Below are positions 56,255 to 64,000 of a DNA stretch of 64,000 nt, one piece after another; the first letter of the stretch is position 1; the number at the start of each line of letters is the position of its first letter. Source of the stretch: Azorinus chamasolen (lineage: Eukaryota > Mollusca > Bivalvia > Cardiida > Solecurtidae); the NCBI GenBank assembly GCA_963576725.1, contig OY755252.1, forward strand, positions 26,928,722 to 26,992,721. The letters run 5' to 3'. Below the pieces are notes generated by a model. The model was not told where the DNA came from and did not search any database. It was given only the letters and a program-made list of their open reading frames with translations. The position numbers and the translations under genes are program-made.

Positions 56255-56492
56255 CCCTAATGAATATTCATGTAAGAAATAATGACGTTATGGATATTAA
56301 TAAGATTATTTTTTATAATGGCATATGAACACAGAACATTTTGGCTGAGACAGAAACTGTACAATCAGGCCTATATTACACCATAAGCAAACAGAGCAGA
56401 CCCCGATCAGACGGCTCATATAGGAACCGTCTGATCTGGGTCTATCCTGTTTGCAGATGCGTCAAAATGCGCTTACACAAGGAAGGGGTTAA
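56255..56492. mobile_element. TTAA family A'-like MITE, left end missing
   Basis: Flank AATGAATATTCATGTAAG..., palindrome GCAAACAGAGCAGACCCCGA...GGGTCTATCCTGTTTGC (56388-56454; arms C and A), right end AAGGAAGGGGTTAA. Confidence 0.65.
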
Positions 56493-56511
56493 CCAGTTGA
56501 TATTCTAATAC

Positions 56512-56735
56512 AGGAAAACGTCTCTAAACAGAAATTTCAAATTAGTATCAATCCTGGTTCTTAAAACAGATAACAGCTTAATGCAAGTTTAAGTCATGCA
56601 GAAGCTCCCATGTGACATTTCAGCATGGCGTTCGTCCTAAATGAAGCAACCATCTATCTGAAAAGATCCCACTTCTTCTTTACTGGGTGTAAAACAGCTT
56701 AGATCCTGATGAGAGGACTCACCTGCATCCAAGCT
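56512..56735. mobile_element. Decayed TA-B MITE and half of a family C palindrome
   Basis: ACAGGAAAACGTCTCTAAAC and GATAACAGCTTAATGC are TA-B remnants; AAACAGCTTAGATCCTGATG...CATCCAAGCTGTTTG (56692-56740) is a shortened family C core. Confidence 0.5.
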
Positions 56736-56998
56736 GTTTGAAAAGTACAGAACGGTTACGCTTAACGTGTACGTTGTTAACAGTTTACTGGATGAAGACC
56801 CCGCCCATTAGGAATAACAATATAAGTCTTGTATTGAAACATACAATAAGGTACTATATTGTCATGGCGTTAGTGAATCAGATTTGTAAAATATACGCTA
56901 ACAGAGTGGGCCCTGATCACACAGCCCCTACAGCACCTGTATGGTCGGCCCTACTACGTTTATATAGGCATAAAGAGGTGGAGTTATCATCTTAAAGG

Positions 56999-57164
56999 TT
57001 AATCCATTACCTCATAGGCTATTTTTAGATACAACCTCTTTAAATAAACCTACCAAAAAGGAACATTAACTAGAGCAAAGGAAAATTTTAGAATTTTGTA
57101 GTTTGAAACACAAAGTGACTTTTACAGAGTCGTCAAAAGTCGTCAATATGAGGGAATTGGTTAA
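56999..57164. mobile_element. TTAA family D MITE lacking its core palindrome
   Basis: TTAATCCATTACCTCATAGG...TATGAGGGAATTGGTTAA with both D flanks, but TTTGAAAC joins ACAAAGTGAC directly where other copies have the ~65-bp palindrome. Confidence 0.75.
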
Positions 57165-57268
57165 GCAAGATATTAGGTACATGTATCATGTTCTAATAAT
57201 GAGTCCTATTCGTGACATCGTTACTGATTTCAGATATAAGTATCGTGTGACAATGTACTACTTCAATC

Positions 57269-57488
57269 CCTTTCTCCATCAATATTCATGCATGGACACA
57301 TGTATATATGAATATTTAATAGCATTAATATCATAATGTATAATGAACAAGAAACTGTAGAATCAGATCTAAATAAATGCGAAAGACACATGGAGCAGAC
57401 ACTGATCAGACACCACCTATAGGAGCAGTCTGATCAGGTTCTACTCTGCTTACGTTTAAAGGCAACGTGATAGAGCAAGGGATTAACA
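57269..57488. mobile_element. TTAA family A'-like MITE
   Basis: CAATCCCTTTCTCCATCAAT...AGAGCAAGGGATTAA with a decayed palindrome (about 57388-57450, GGAGCAGACACTGATCAGAC). Confidence 0.6.
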
Positions 57489-57654
57489 ACCGGTGTCCCA
57501 ATACCAACATCGACATTGCGCATTCTAAATGATAGTGGAATGCCATGTAAAACATACTAACTGAATACAAATATTTGATTAACATGATTTATTTACACAG
57601 CTTTCTATATTTTCTTCAAAGGGAATAAAACGAATAGATCTAACCCTTGTCGTC

Positions 57655-57864
57655 TTAACCCTTTCAACGATGAATTTTCAGAGTGGAATAGCCAATCATT
57701 GATTAAATATATAAACCATTCAGTATGAAAGGCATATACTTACTAGTTATTTTTAAATAACAAACAGTGCAGACCCTGATCAGAGGGCTTCTCAATGCCC
57801 TCTGATCTGGGTCTGCACTGTTTGCAAATTACAGTACATGCAAGTCCGTCATTCAAAGGGTTAA
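57655..57864. mobile_element. TTAA family H MITE (best copy)
   Basis: TTAACCCTTTCAACGATGAA...GTCATTCAAAGGGTTAA, 210 bp. Core CAAACAGTGCAGACCCTGAT...ATCTGGGTCTGCACTGTTTG, arms T and A. Confidence 0.8.
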
Positions 57865-57902
57865 TAATTAAACTCGTGATTGGCATACCCACAGTAGAAC
57901 GT

Positions 57903-58158
57903 CATACCTTTCCTCCATAAATACGCCTTTCTAAGCCTTTGCTGACCCAGTAGATCCAGATAAGACGGCTCCTATAGGAGCCGTCTGATCAGGGTATGTT
58001 CTATTTGCTTATGATATAATATAGTTATGATGTTACAGTTTCTGCTATATATGGCATTGAGTACCTGTACCCATGTGCTTTTATAACAATTAATCTAATT
58101 AATATCCATAATAATATAATTTTTTCATACATGAATATTCATAGAGTGAAGGGTTAGT
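57903..58158. mobile_element. TTAA family A' MITE, end-decayed
   Basis: ACCTTTCCTCCATAAATACG at the left and AATATTCATAGAGTGAAGGG at the right; core centre GGCTCCTATAGGAGCC, arms A and T. Confidence 0.65.
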
Positions 58159-58254
58159 CCATGTTCGCCATACTAACTGAAGTGTTCACAGCACTTAACA
58201 CTATAACATGTTCATGTATGTATCATTCAAATACGGCAAATATAGCGCGTATAA

Positions 58255-58255
58255 G

Positions 58256-58287
<32 letters not shown>
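58255..58287 (+). repeat. (GTT)n microsatellite
   Basis: Eleven GTT triplets; a short (ACA)n complement lies at 58317-58331, so the two could pair. Confidence 0.9.
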
Positions 58288-58290
<3 letters not shown>

Positions 58291-58383
58291 CTCCTTTGTC
58301 TCTATACTCTGTCAAACAACAACAACAACATTAACTCATTTATTTCATGTTAAGGGAGCACAGCAAACAACATATTTCCTGGT

Positions 58384-58598
58384 TTAACCCTTTCGCTGCC
58401 AATGCCGGATCTGTGATTGCCTATGCAAACAGTTTGGATCCAGATGAGACGCCGAGTAACTCGGCGTCTCATCAGGATCCAAATCGTTTGTTACTGTTAC
58501 TATGTTTTTGAAACAAAAATGAAGAAAATCAAAATAATGAAAATTTGTAGCAGACGACAAAGTGAGCAGACGACAGAGTTTGGCAGCGAAAGGGTTAA
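58384..58598. mobile_element. TTAA family C MITE
   Basis: TTAACCCTTTCGCTGCCA and TGGCAGCGAAAGGGTTAA bound 215 bp around the family C palindrome (58427-58491). This copy gives the full extent of the family. Confidence 0.85.
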
Positions 58599-58611
58599 GA
58601 GACCGATGGGA

Positions 58612-58722
58612 TCAGCAAACAATGCAGATCCAGATCAGAGGGCTCCATTAGGAGCCCTCTGATCTGGGTCTACACTGTTTGTCTGTGTCCTTTTTAAGGG
58701 ACACTGGACACAAATGGGTTAA
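58612..58722. mobile_element. AAACAG-type palindrome with F/H-like right end
   Basis: GCAAACAATGCAGATCCAGA...ATCTGGGTCTACACTGTTTG followed by GACACAAATGGGTTAA. Both arms read A at the asymmetric site. The left end is not recognisable. Confidence 0.65.
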
Positions 58723-58737
58723 TCATATGATCACACG

Positions 58738-58870
58738 AGTTAGCAAATACTGTAGAACCAGATCAAACAAAATGCTCTAGCAAGTTTAAGTCTGTCATAC
58801 TGAACAGTCTCGGAGTTAATCACTGATGGACTACTCCACTCTGAAATAATGGCAGTGTTGAAAGAGTTAA
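58738..58870. mobile_element. Degenerate TTAA family H MITE
   Basis: GTTAGCAAATACTGTAGAACCA and ATCACTGATGGACTACTCCA ... GTTGAAAGAGTTAA match the family H flanks; the palindrome is lost. Confidence 0.5.
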
Positions 58871-58871
58871 A

Positions 58872-59143
58872 AGCACTATACATTCTAGCACGTAGCCTTC
58901 AAATACGCCACGTAAATATCAATAAATATCCTTCAAATACGGCAAATAAATACCACTATAACCTCTAGCATGTATGCTTCAAGTGTGGCATGCAAATGCC
59001 ACTAAAACTTCTAGAATATATCCTTCAAATACTACATAACATACCAGCTAACATCCTAGCATGTTTGTTTCAAATACGGCGTGTAAATACATGTACCACT
59101 TAATATTCTAGCATGTTTCCTTCAAATACGGCATGTAAATGCC
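58872..59143. repeat. Degenerate ~47-bp minisatellite
   Basis: About six copies of a motif built on TCTAGCATGTTTCCTTCAAA then TACGGCATGTAAATGCCACT. Confidence 0.75.
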
Positions 59144-59320
59144 ACAGGTATAAGTTTTTTTCTGTGTTTCTTTTTTATTCTCTTCTGTCATACATCAACA
59201 ACCTTTAACCCCTAGCACTCTTGGTATGACTATTTGTGAGCGTTTGAAAATAGATTAGTGCAACATCTGACTGGTAAACTTCCTTTCGTATCACAGGTAA
59301 ATTTCGGGAAATGTAACATA

Positions 59321-59756
59321 CAGTAAAACCCCTCTTAACTCATTCTCTCCTAGGCTATTTTTAGATCCAACCTCTTTGAATGTATCTACCGAAAAGGAGC
59401 ATCAACTAGAGGAAAGGAAAAATTTAGAATTTTGTAGTTTGAAACCATTGTGATAAATAGAGCATTTGCTCATATATGAGCAAATGCTCTATTTATCACA
59501 ATGGTTTCATAAAGTGACTTCTATAGATGCGCAAAAATGCGTCACTAGGAGATAATGTGTTAATACTTTATGAATTTATAAACAGGTGTGTGCTTAATGC
59601 TAGACGGAAATTATGCAGAATTGTCCTGTAGGAGCTTTCTACATTGCAGAAGCTTTCTGCATAAATTGTGTCGTGCATTAAGCTACATGTACCACAAGCC
59701 TTTCAGACCCTGAATTGGACCTCTAGTTAGTGATAAGAATTAGATGGATTTTACTG
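59321..59756. mobile_element. TA-B MITE interrupted by a family D MITE
   Basis: CAGTAAAACCCCTC after TA at the left, GATGGATTTTACTG before TA at the right. The family D element at 59335-59563 is inserted at a TTAA that is duplicated on both sides. The core arm TTCTGCATAA is partly duplicated. Confidence 0.8.
59335..59563. mobile_element. TTAA family D MITE, nested
   Basis: TTAACTCATTCTCTCCTAGG and CACTAGGAGATAATGTGTTAA-type ends; core GAAACCATTGTGATAAATAG around GCTCATATATGAGC. Insertion within 59321-59756 proves TTAA target duplication. Confidence 0.85.
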
Positions 59757-59922
59757 TATATTAAAATAATTGAAACCGCTACATGTATACTGACAGACTG
59801 TTTCCATATCACCTGTCAGATTAGCCCTTCTCAAACTAAAAAACAAAAATCAGCCAACTTCCTGACCTGTCACAAATTTTACTCACGTCAGAGTTTTTCA
59901 AGTTTTAAGGAATTATTAATCG

Positions 59923-59998
59923 AGTGTCAAACAGACTGGATCCAAATGAGATGCCGAGTTACTCGGCGTCTCATCTGGGATCCAAACTGTTTGCAAAT
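59923..59998. repeat. Family C palindrome
   Basis: GTGTCAAACAGACTGGATCC...GGATCCAAACTGTTTGC around GATGCCGAGTTACTCGGCGTC; both arms A. Confidence 0.8.
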
Positions 59999-60066
59999 GT
60001 TGATACTAGCCAGGTCGCACTTAGCATGCGGAAGGTTTATTAGATCGATTCTCATTTTGATATATT

Positions 60067-60270
60067 AACCCCCATGAAATGAGTTTATCGACTTTTTGCA
60101 TACAGTGTAGACCCAGATCAGAGGGCCCTTAGAGGAGTCCACTGATCAATGGGTATACACTCTTTATCGTTTAGTATCGCTTAGCAAATGTATGTTTTTA
60201 CTACTGAATGGATTCTTCCGTTAAACACTGATGGGTCATTCCACTTTGAAAACCCAGCAATCAAAGGGTC
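60067..60270. mobile_element. TTAA family H MITE, decayed
   Basis: TTAACCCCCATGAAATGAG, palindrome GCATACAGTGTAGACCCAGA...GGGTATACACTCTTT, and the flank AACACTGATGGGTCATTCCA...AATCAAAGGGTCA. Confidence 0.6.
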
Positions 60271-60433
60271 AGCATGTACACAGGCATTGTCATTTCCAAG
60301 CACCACCTGTTTGCTATCTGTGCTGTATCTAAACACAATTTGTATCCTTGTCATCCAATACAGATCTGCAACACAATGGTATGATCCTTTCAGCGCTGAG
60401 TTTTCAAATGGACTATGTCAAAATTCAAACAGA

Positions 60434-60681
60434 TTAACCCTGTCGCTGATAATGCCGGATCTGTGATTACCTATGCAAACAGTTTGGATCCAGATGAGAC
60501 GCCGAGTAACTCGGCGTCTCATCAGGATCCAAACTGTTTGTTACTGTTACTATGTTTTTGAAACAAAAATGAAGAAAATCAAAAGAATGAAAATTTGTTG
60601 CAGACGACAAAGTTAGCAGACGACAGAGTTTGGCAGACGACAAAGTTAGCAGACGACAAAGTTTGGCAGCGAAAGGGTTAA
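60434..60681. mobile_element. TTAA family C MITE with expanded right flank
   Basis: TTAACCCTGTCGCTGATAAT...GGCAGCGAAAGGGTTAA. Core as in 58427-58491. The right flank motif GCAGACGACAAAGTT is repeated four times; the 58384 copy has two. Confidence 0.8.
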
Positions 60682-60719
60682 GGTTATCGTAAATATTCAT
60701 ATTTAAAATAAAGTGTAAC

Positions 60720-60792
60720 ATGACAAACAGTGCAGACCCCGATGGGAGACTCTTCTAGGAGCCCTCTCGTCTGGGTTTATACTGTTTGCAAA
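60720..60792. repeat. AAACAG-type palindrome
   Basis: GACAAACAGTGCAGACCCCG...GTCTGGGTTTATACTGTTTG, arms C and A, centre CTTCTAGGAG. Confidence 0.7.
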
Positions 60793-61111
60793 GTCGACCT
60801 TTCATCAGTATCAAAACTGTTCGACACTCTATGTTTTGCAAAGAAATGAGAGACTTTTTTTCTTTATAAATTGAAGCAACCGACAATAGATGCGGACGAA
60901 AAATTACTTCGCATGCAAAGGTTTAATAGTCATCTGTTCTTATAGACCTCACCATTATTTATTAAATATAATCGCTATAAGTTTACTGTATTTTTTATAC
61001 AGGGCATACCAAGGCATGTCGCGGAAATAGACAAAACGGCATGTTTTAAAATTTAGCATGCTGTAAACCGATATCTACTCACATACACTCCTTTGCTACA
61101 AATTTTAAATA
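60793..61111. other. Intergenic, no feature recognised
   Basis: AT-rich sequence with no element ends, palindrome or frame that I can support. Confidence 0.5.
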
Positions 61112-61312
61112 CAGCAAAATCTCGATTATTCGATTTGTTTGCATAGAAGAATTTAGACCCTCTTAAGCAGGTGACTGTTTAATATATGATGAAAGTCATG
61201 CAGAAAGCTATAGGAGCTTTCTGTGTGACTTTCACCATGCATTAAGCTGCCACCTGTCTTGAAGGTCGATACTTATACGTATTTTAGTGTTCGAATAATC
61301 GCGATTTTACTG
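61112..61312. mobile_element. TA-B MITE, variant ends
   Basis: CAGCAAAATCTCGATTATTC after TA; GAATAATCGCGATTTTACTG before TA. Core GCAGGTGACTGTTTAAT with its inverse ending GCTGCCACCTG. Confidence 0.8.
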
Positions 61313-61711
61313 TACTGATAATTCGTTTAAACATTCGTGAAACTTTTGATCAAGAGTCAACCAGTTTGGATCCTTATGAGACGTCGTTATCTATTTGCCA
61401 ATGCCAGTCAGTTCGCTAGTAGCAGACTGCGGGTCCTCTTTACGATTTATATTGTTTGACACTCGTCATCATATAATTCCATCTATTGTTAACTCCATAG
61501 TTTAAATCTAAATTTCATGTTATTTGTTTGTTACCTTCATTGCAATCGGTCTGGTTCTTCACTGTATGTAAAATTCCAAAGTCAAATTATCTCATTACCA
61601 CACGGCTTTTCACCTGGTATAACATGTTTCCTAGCATATTTATAAGTGACAGTTCAACAGCTGCTGAGGATATGATCACAAATGTCATTTCCCATGCAAT
61701 GAGGTGTACAA

Positions 61712-61903
61712 TAAACACTTTCCAAACCGGACGTTAATTTTTTGTATAAATATCGGTCTTGGAAACAGGTGGTTGCTACATTCAGGATGAAAGCCTTTCA
61801 GAGCTTTCTGTATGACTTTCACTCTGCATTAAGCAGCCACTCGCCTAAAAATATCTAAATTCTTCTCTACGTGAATTCCTGTTTAGAGAGAGTTTACAGT
61901 ATC
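61712..61903. mobile_element. TA-B MITE, decayed ends
   Basis: AACACTTTCCAAACCGGACG...CCTGTTTAGAGAGAGTTTACAGTA with core ACAGGTGGTTGCTAC / GTAGC-type arms (CATTAAGCAGCCACT). Confidence 0.6.
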
Positions 61904-62094
61904 TTGTTAAGTACGTTCTAGAAAACTTATCACTGCTGTGAAAAACATGTCTGCCTGATATTTTCTCAAATTATAGTTTACTGGACACACAGTTTGGATC
62001 CTGCTGATGTTTGGAGAGAATCTGTTTGCAAAGATTAAATTAGAATCGTCAATAAACTTTTCAGGCATATTGCAGTTGAATGTTAGGTAGAGGT

Positions 62095-62456
62095 AACTAA
62101 GAAAGCTCCAATAGGAGATTTCTGCATGTCTTTCACCCTGCATTTAGCTGCCACCTGTTTCTAAGACCGGTGATTCTACTTATTTAACAGTTCAGATAAG
62201 CGAGTGTTCGGTTTTGCGAATGTTCGAGTTGGCGTGTGTTTGAGTAAGCGAGTATTCGGGTTAGAGAATGTTCGGTTTAGCGTGTGTTCGAGTTAACGAG
62301 TCATCAGGTTAGCAAATGTTCGGTTTAGCATGTGTTCGAGTTAACGAGTCTTCGGGTTAGCAAATGTTCGGTTTAGCGAGTGTTCGATTTAGCGAGTCCT
62401 ATGGTTAGTAAATGTTCGGTTTCGCGAGTGTTCGAGTTAGCGAGGTTTTACTGCAC
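62095..62456. mobile_element. TA-type MITE with a minisatellite in its right end
   Basis: Right core arm (AAGCTCCAATAGGAGATTTC ... TTTAGCTGCCACCTG) leads into the minisatellite 62205-62450, which ends GCGAGGTTTTACTG, the element's terminal repeat. Confidence 0.6.
62205..62450 (+). repeat. ~15-bp-based minisatellite derived from a transposon end
   Basis: Tandem variants of GTGTTCGAGTTAGCGAG and ATGTTCGGTTTAGC alternate for about 245 bp. The unit matches the subterminal sequence of a TA-type MITE, whose other end type appears at 63421-63480 (ACTCGCTTATCCGAACC). Confidence 0.75.
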
Positions 62457-62699
62457 ATGAGAAATTAGCTGGTATAACAACTGCTGTTTATAGATATACA
62501 AACGAGGCTTGTTTAACATGTATAAATTCTCCTTCGTAATTAGCTTGTGCATGTACTGTATACAATATTCGCTCGGGTCATATTAATTGTCTTGATTATG
62601 TACATGAGTCACATGGGCTGGAATGATTATCACTTCATCGACAGCTGAATAGACATACAAGTCATTTTTCAGTGCAAACTGTCATTATTACCATGTTAT

Positions 62700-62769
62700 C
62701 ATCATAATAATAATAATAATCAATATCACCATTATTATTACTACTATTATTATTAAATAGTAGAAGTGT

Positions 62770-62830
<61 letters not shown>

Positions 62831-62865
62831 CGTAGTAGTGGTAGTAGTAGTAGTATCATCATCAT
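62700..62865. repeat. Compound trinucleotide microsatellite
   Basis: (ATA)n, (AGC)n, (AGT)n and (ATC)n tracts in series. Frames through it are spurious. Confidence 0.9.
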
Positions 62866-62978
62866 TATTTATGATTATTTTCGTTGTTGTTGCTCTTGCT
62901 GTTATTGTCATAATCGTCATCATTAATATAGATATCAATGCCGGTAAGTAGTCACCTGTGTTATCATAATCATATAGA

Positions 62979-63045
62979 TAGTTCCGTGTCCGAGTGATCA
63001 CAGTCACTAAGCGGTTGGAATCCCGTACGGCAGGTTCGTGTACAC
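62979..63045 (+). other. Possible tRNA-like fragment
   Basis: GTGTCCGAGTG resembles a Leu/Ser-type box A and is followed by GGTTGGAATCCCG, a weak box B, 28 bp later. No cloverleaf is convincing; it may be a SINE head remnant. Confidence 0.2.
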
Positions 63046-63104
63046 ATGTATTGATAACGTGGTCGTTCCAGAGAGGTTCTATACTCTTATTACGGACCTG
63101 TTTA

Positions 63105-63352
63105 TTAACCCTTCGCTTGCTATTCACGTCAATATACCTACCTGTAAATAGTGAAGACCCAGATGAGACAGCTCCTGCAGGAGCTGTCTCATCAGGGTCT
63201 GCACTATTTACAAATTGATTGTGCAGCCAGTGCACTCCACAGCAGTGATTGCACAGCATATACTTGTACACAGTGAAGATATATGTAATTATAAAACAGG
63301 GCATTGTAAAGAAGGAGAAATGTATTTTAAAATTCAGCAAGCGAATGGTTAA
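63105..63352. mobile_element. TTAA family E MITE
   Basis: TTAACCCTTCGCTTGCTATT...TCAGCAAGCGAATGGTTAA, 248 bp, inverted relative to 46055-46304. Perfect-centre palindrome AGCTCCTGCAGGAGCT; arms A and T. Confidence 0.85.
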
Positions 63353-63420
63353 TAGGTCTCCGGTTTGCTGGGTGACTTTTGTTCGTGTTGCTAATGGAGC
63401 AATTATCATACTTGACATTA

Positions 63421-63545
63421 TAAAATAAAACCTCGTTAATTCGAAAACTCGCTTATCCGAACCTTACTAAACCGAAAAGAAAATAATCGCTCGGTTCTTG
63501 ACCAGGGTCTGCTCTGTTTACTTGTGTACTAACAACGATCTGATT
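63421..63545. mobile_element. Left end of a TA-type MITE joined to half a family A palindrome
   Basis: AAAACCTCGTTAATTCGAAA and CTCGCTTATCCGAACC are subterminal TA-type motifs; ACCAGGGTCTGCTCTGTTTA is one arm of a family A core. Confidence 0.5.
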
Positions 63546-63743
63546 CTACAGTTTCTGCCAAGGCCCAAAACGTCATTGTTCATGCGTCATTGTACAAACT
63601 CAACTAATTGATATGCATGATGCCTGTATTTCTTATTTTATAGTATAATGTCATGTAATTTCGAATAACAATCATTCCAGACACCAAAACAGAGTCTATA
63701 CAGTTTGCAAATGACTGTTATATGACTTTCTATGCTTGATATG

Positions 63744-63950
63744 TCAGTAGGACCTGTTTTAAGCGACCTTCAAAATAATGTCTAATCATGGGTCTGTAAG
63801 GCAGGTGGTAGCTTAATGCAGGTCAACAGTAATGCAGAAAGCTCCTATATGAGCTTTCCGCATTACTTTTGCCATGCAATAAGCAACCACCTGCTTTTTA
63901 AGATTGCTATACTCAATAAATGAATAGCCACATAGGACAGGTTCAGCTGG
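63744..63950. mobile_element. TA-B MITE, decayed ends
   Basis: CAGTAGGACCTGTTTTAAGC at the left; TAGGACAGGTTCAG at the right. Core GGCAGGTGGTAGCTTAATGC with an arm that reads GTTGC on the complement (A/T mismatch), centre GCTCCTATATGAGC. Confidence 0.65.
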
Positions 63951-64000
63951 ATAACTCCTTTCCGTTAACTGCACAGAATATGGAGTAGATATCTCCTTTG

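Noticed and set aside
62753..63418. 221-residue minus-strand frame
   Set aside because: It combines the family E MITE and poly-Tyr/Thr/Cys from microsatellites.

Overview
This window is eukaryotic, AT-rich and repeat-dominated: short intron-split coding exons lie among a dense population of small non-autonomous transposons. It looks molluscan and most likely bivalve. The evidence is a MetaSINE-like SINE (about 50,540-50,930), hundreds of bases of foldback MITEs of the sort common in bivalve genomes, and a divergent Cys-loop (nicotinic-receptor-like) exon fragment. A heterodont bivalve is my best guess, but species is inference. No prokaryotic operon, rRNA or CRISPR is present.

Two genes can be assembled from phase-compatible exons. 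Gene A (+ strand) has exons at 1904-2480, 2711-2836, 5003-5148 and 41198-41428. Intron phases match at every junction, giving about 359 residues and a poly(A) signal near 41,574. Its third intron is about 36 kb. Gene B (- strand) has exons at 54329-53888, 52462-52375, 51162-50969 and 48842-48568, again with all phases matching, giving about 332 residues. I recognise neither protein. The two genes converge tail to tail.

The long intron of gene A holds a tandem array (about 6,224-38,598) of 14 complete units and one partial unit, mostly 2,172-2,182 bp and nearly identical. Each complete unit contains several foldback MITEs and, on the minus strand, an exon-like fragment with the Cys-loop signature C-x13-C-x6-W. 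All units but the first also carry a tRNA-like pol III box A/box B sequence. Unit 1, at the array edge, lacks that insertion and, with unit 3, keeps a 327-bp segment missing elsewhere. The array therefore records its own history.

At 1,100-1,469 lies a 370-bp miniature LTR retrotransposon (TRIM): two ~140-bp direct LTRs, a primer-binding site matching the tRNA-Lys 3' end, a polypurine tract, and a full tRNA-Thr(UGU)-like cloverleaf inside each LTR. It sits inside a TA-flanked MITE. This is the most striking single element and recalls the plant Cassandra TRIMs that carry 5S rRNA.

The rest is mostly MITEs of two classes. One is TA-flanked with CAGT...ACTG ends (pogo/Tigger-like; called TA-B here). 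The other is TTAA-flanked with TTAACCC...GGGTTAA ends (piggyBac-like; families A, A', C, D, E, F, H here, distinguished by their terminal sequence). Different TTAA families share one type of central ~65-bp palindrome, AAACAG...CTGTTT. Its two arms usually differ at one fixed position (CCAGAT on one arm, CCTGAT on the other). Also present are a Harbinger-type element with a transposase N-terminal remnant (42,209-43,366), a nested foldback (47,436-48,403), minisatellites (49,165-50,425; 58,872-59,143; 62,205-62,450) and several microsatellites. All element calls were made by eye.
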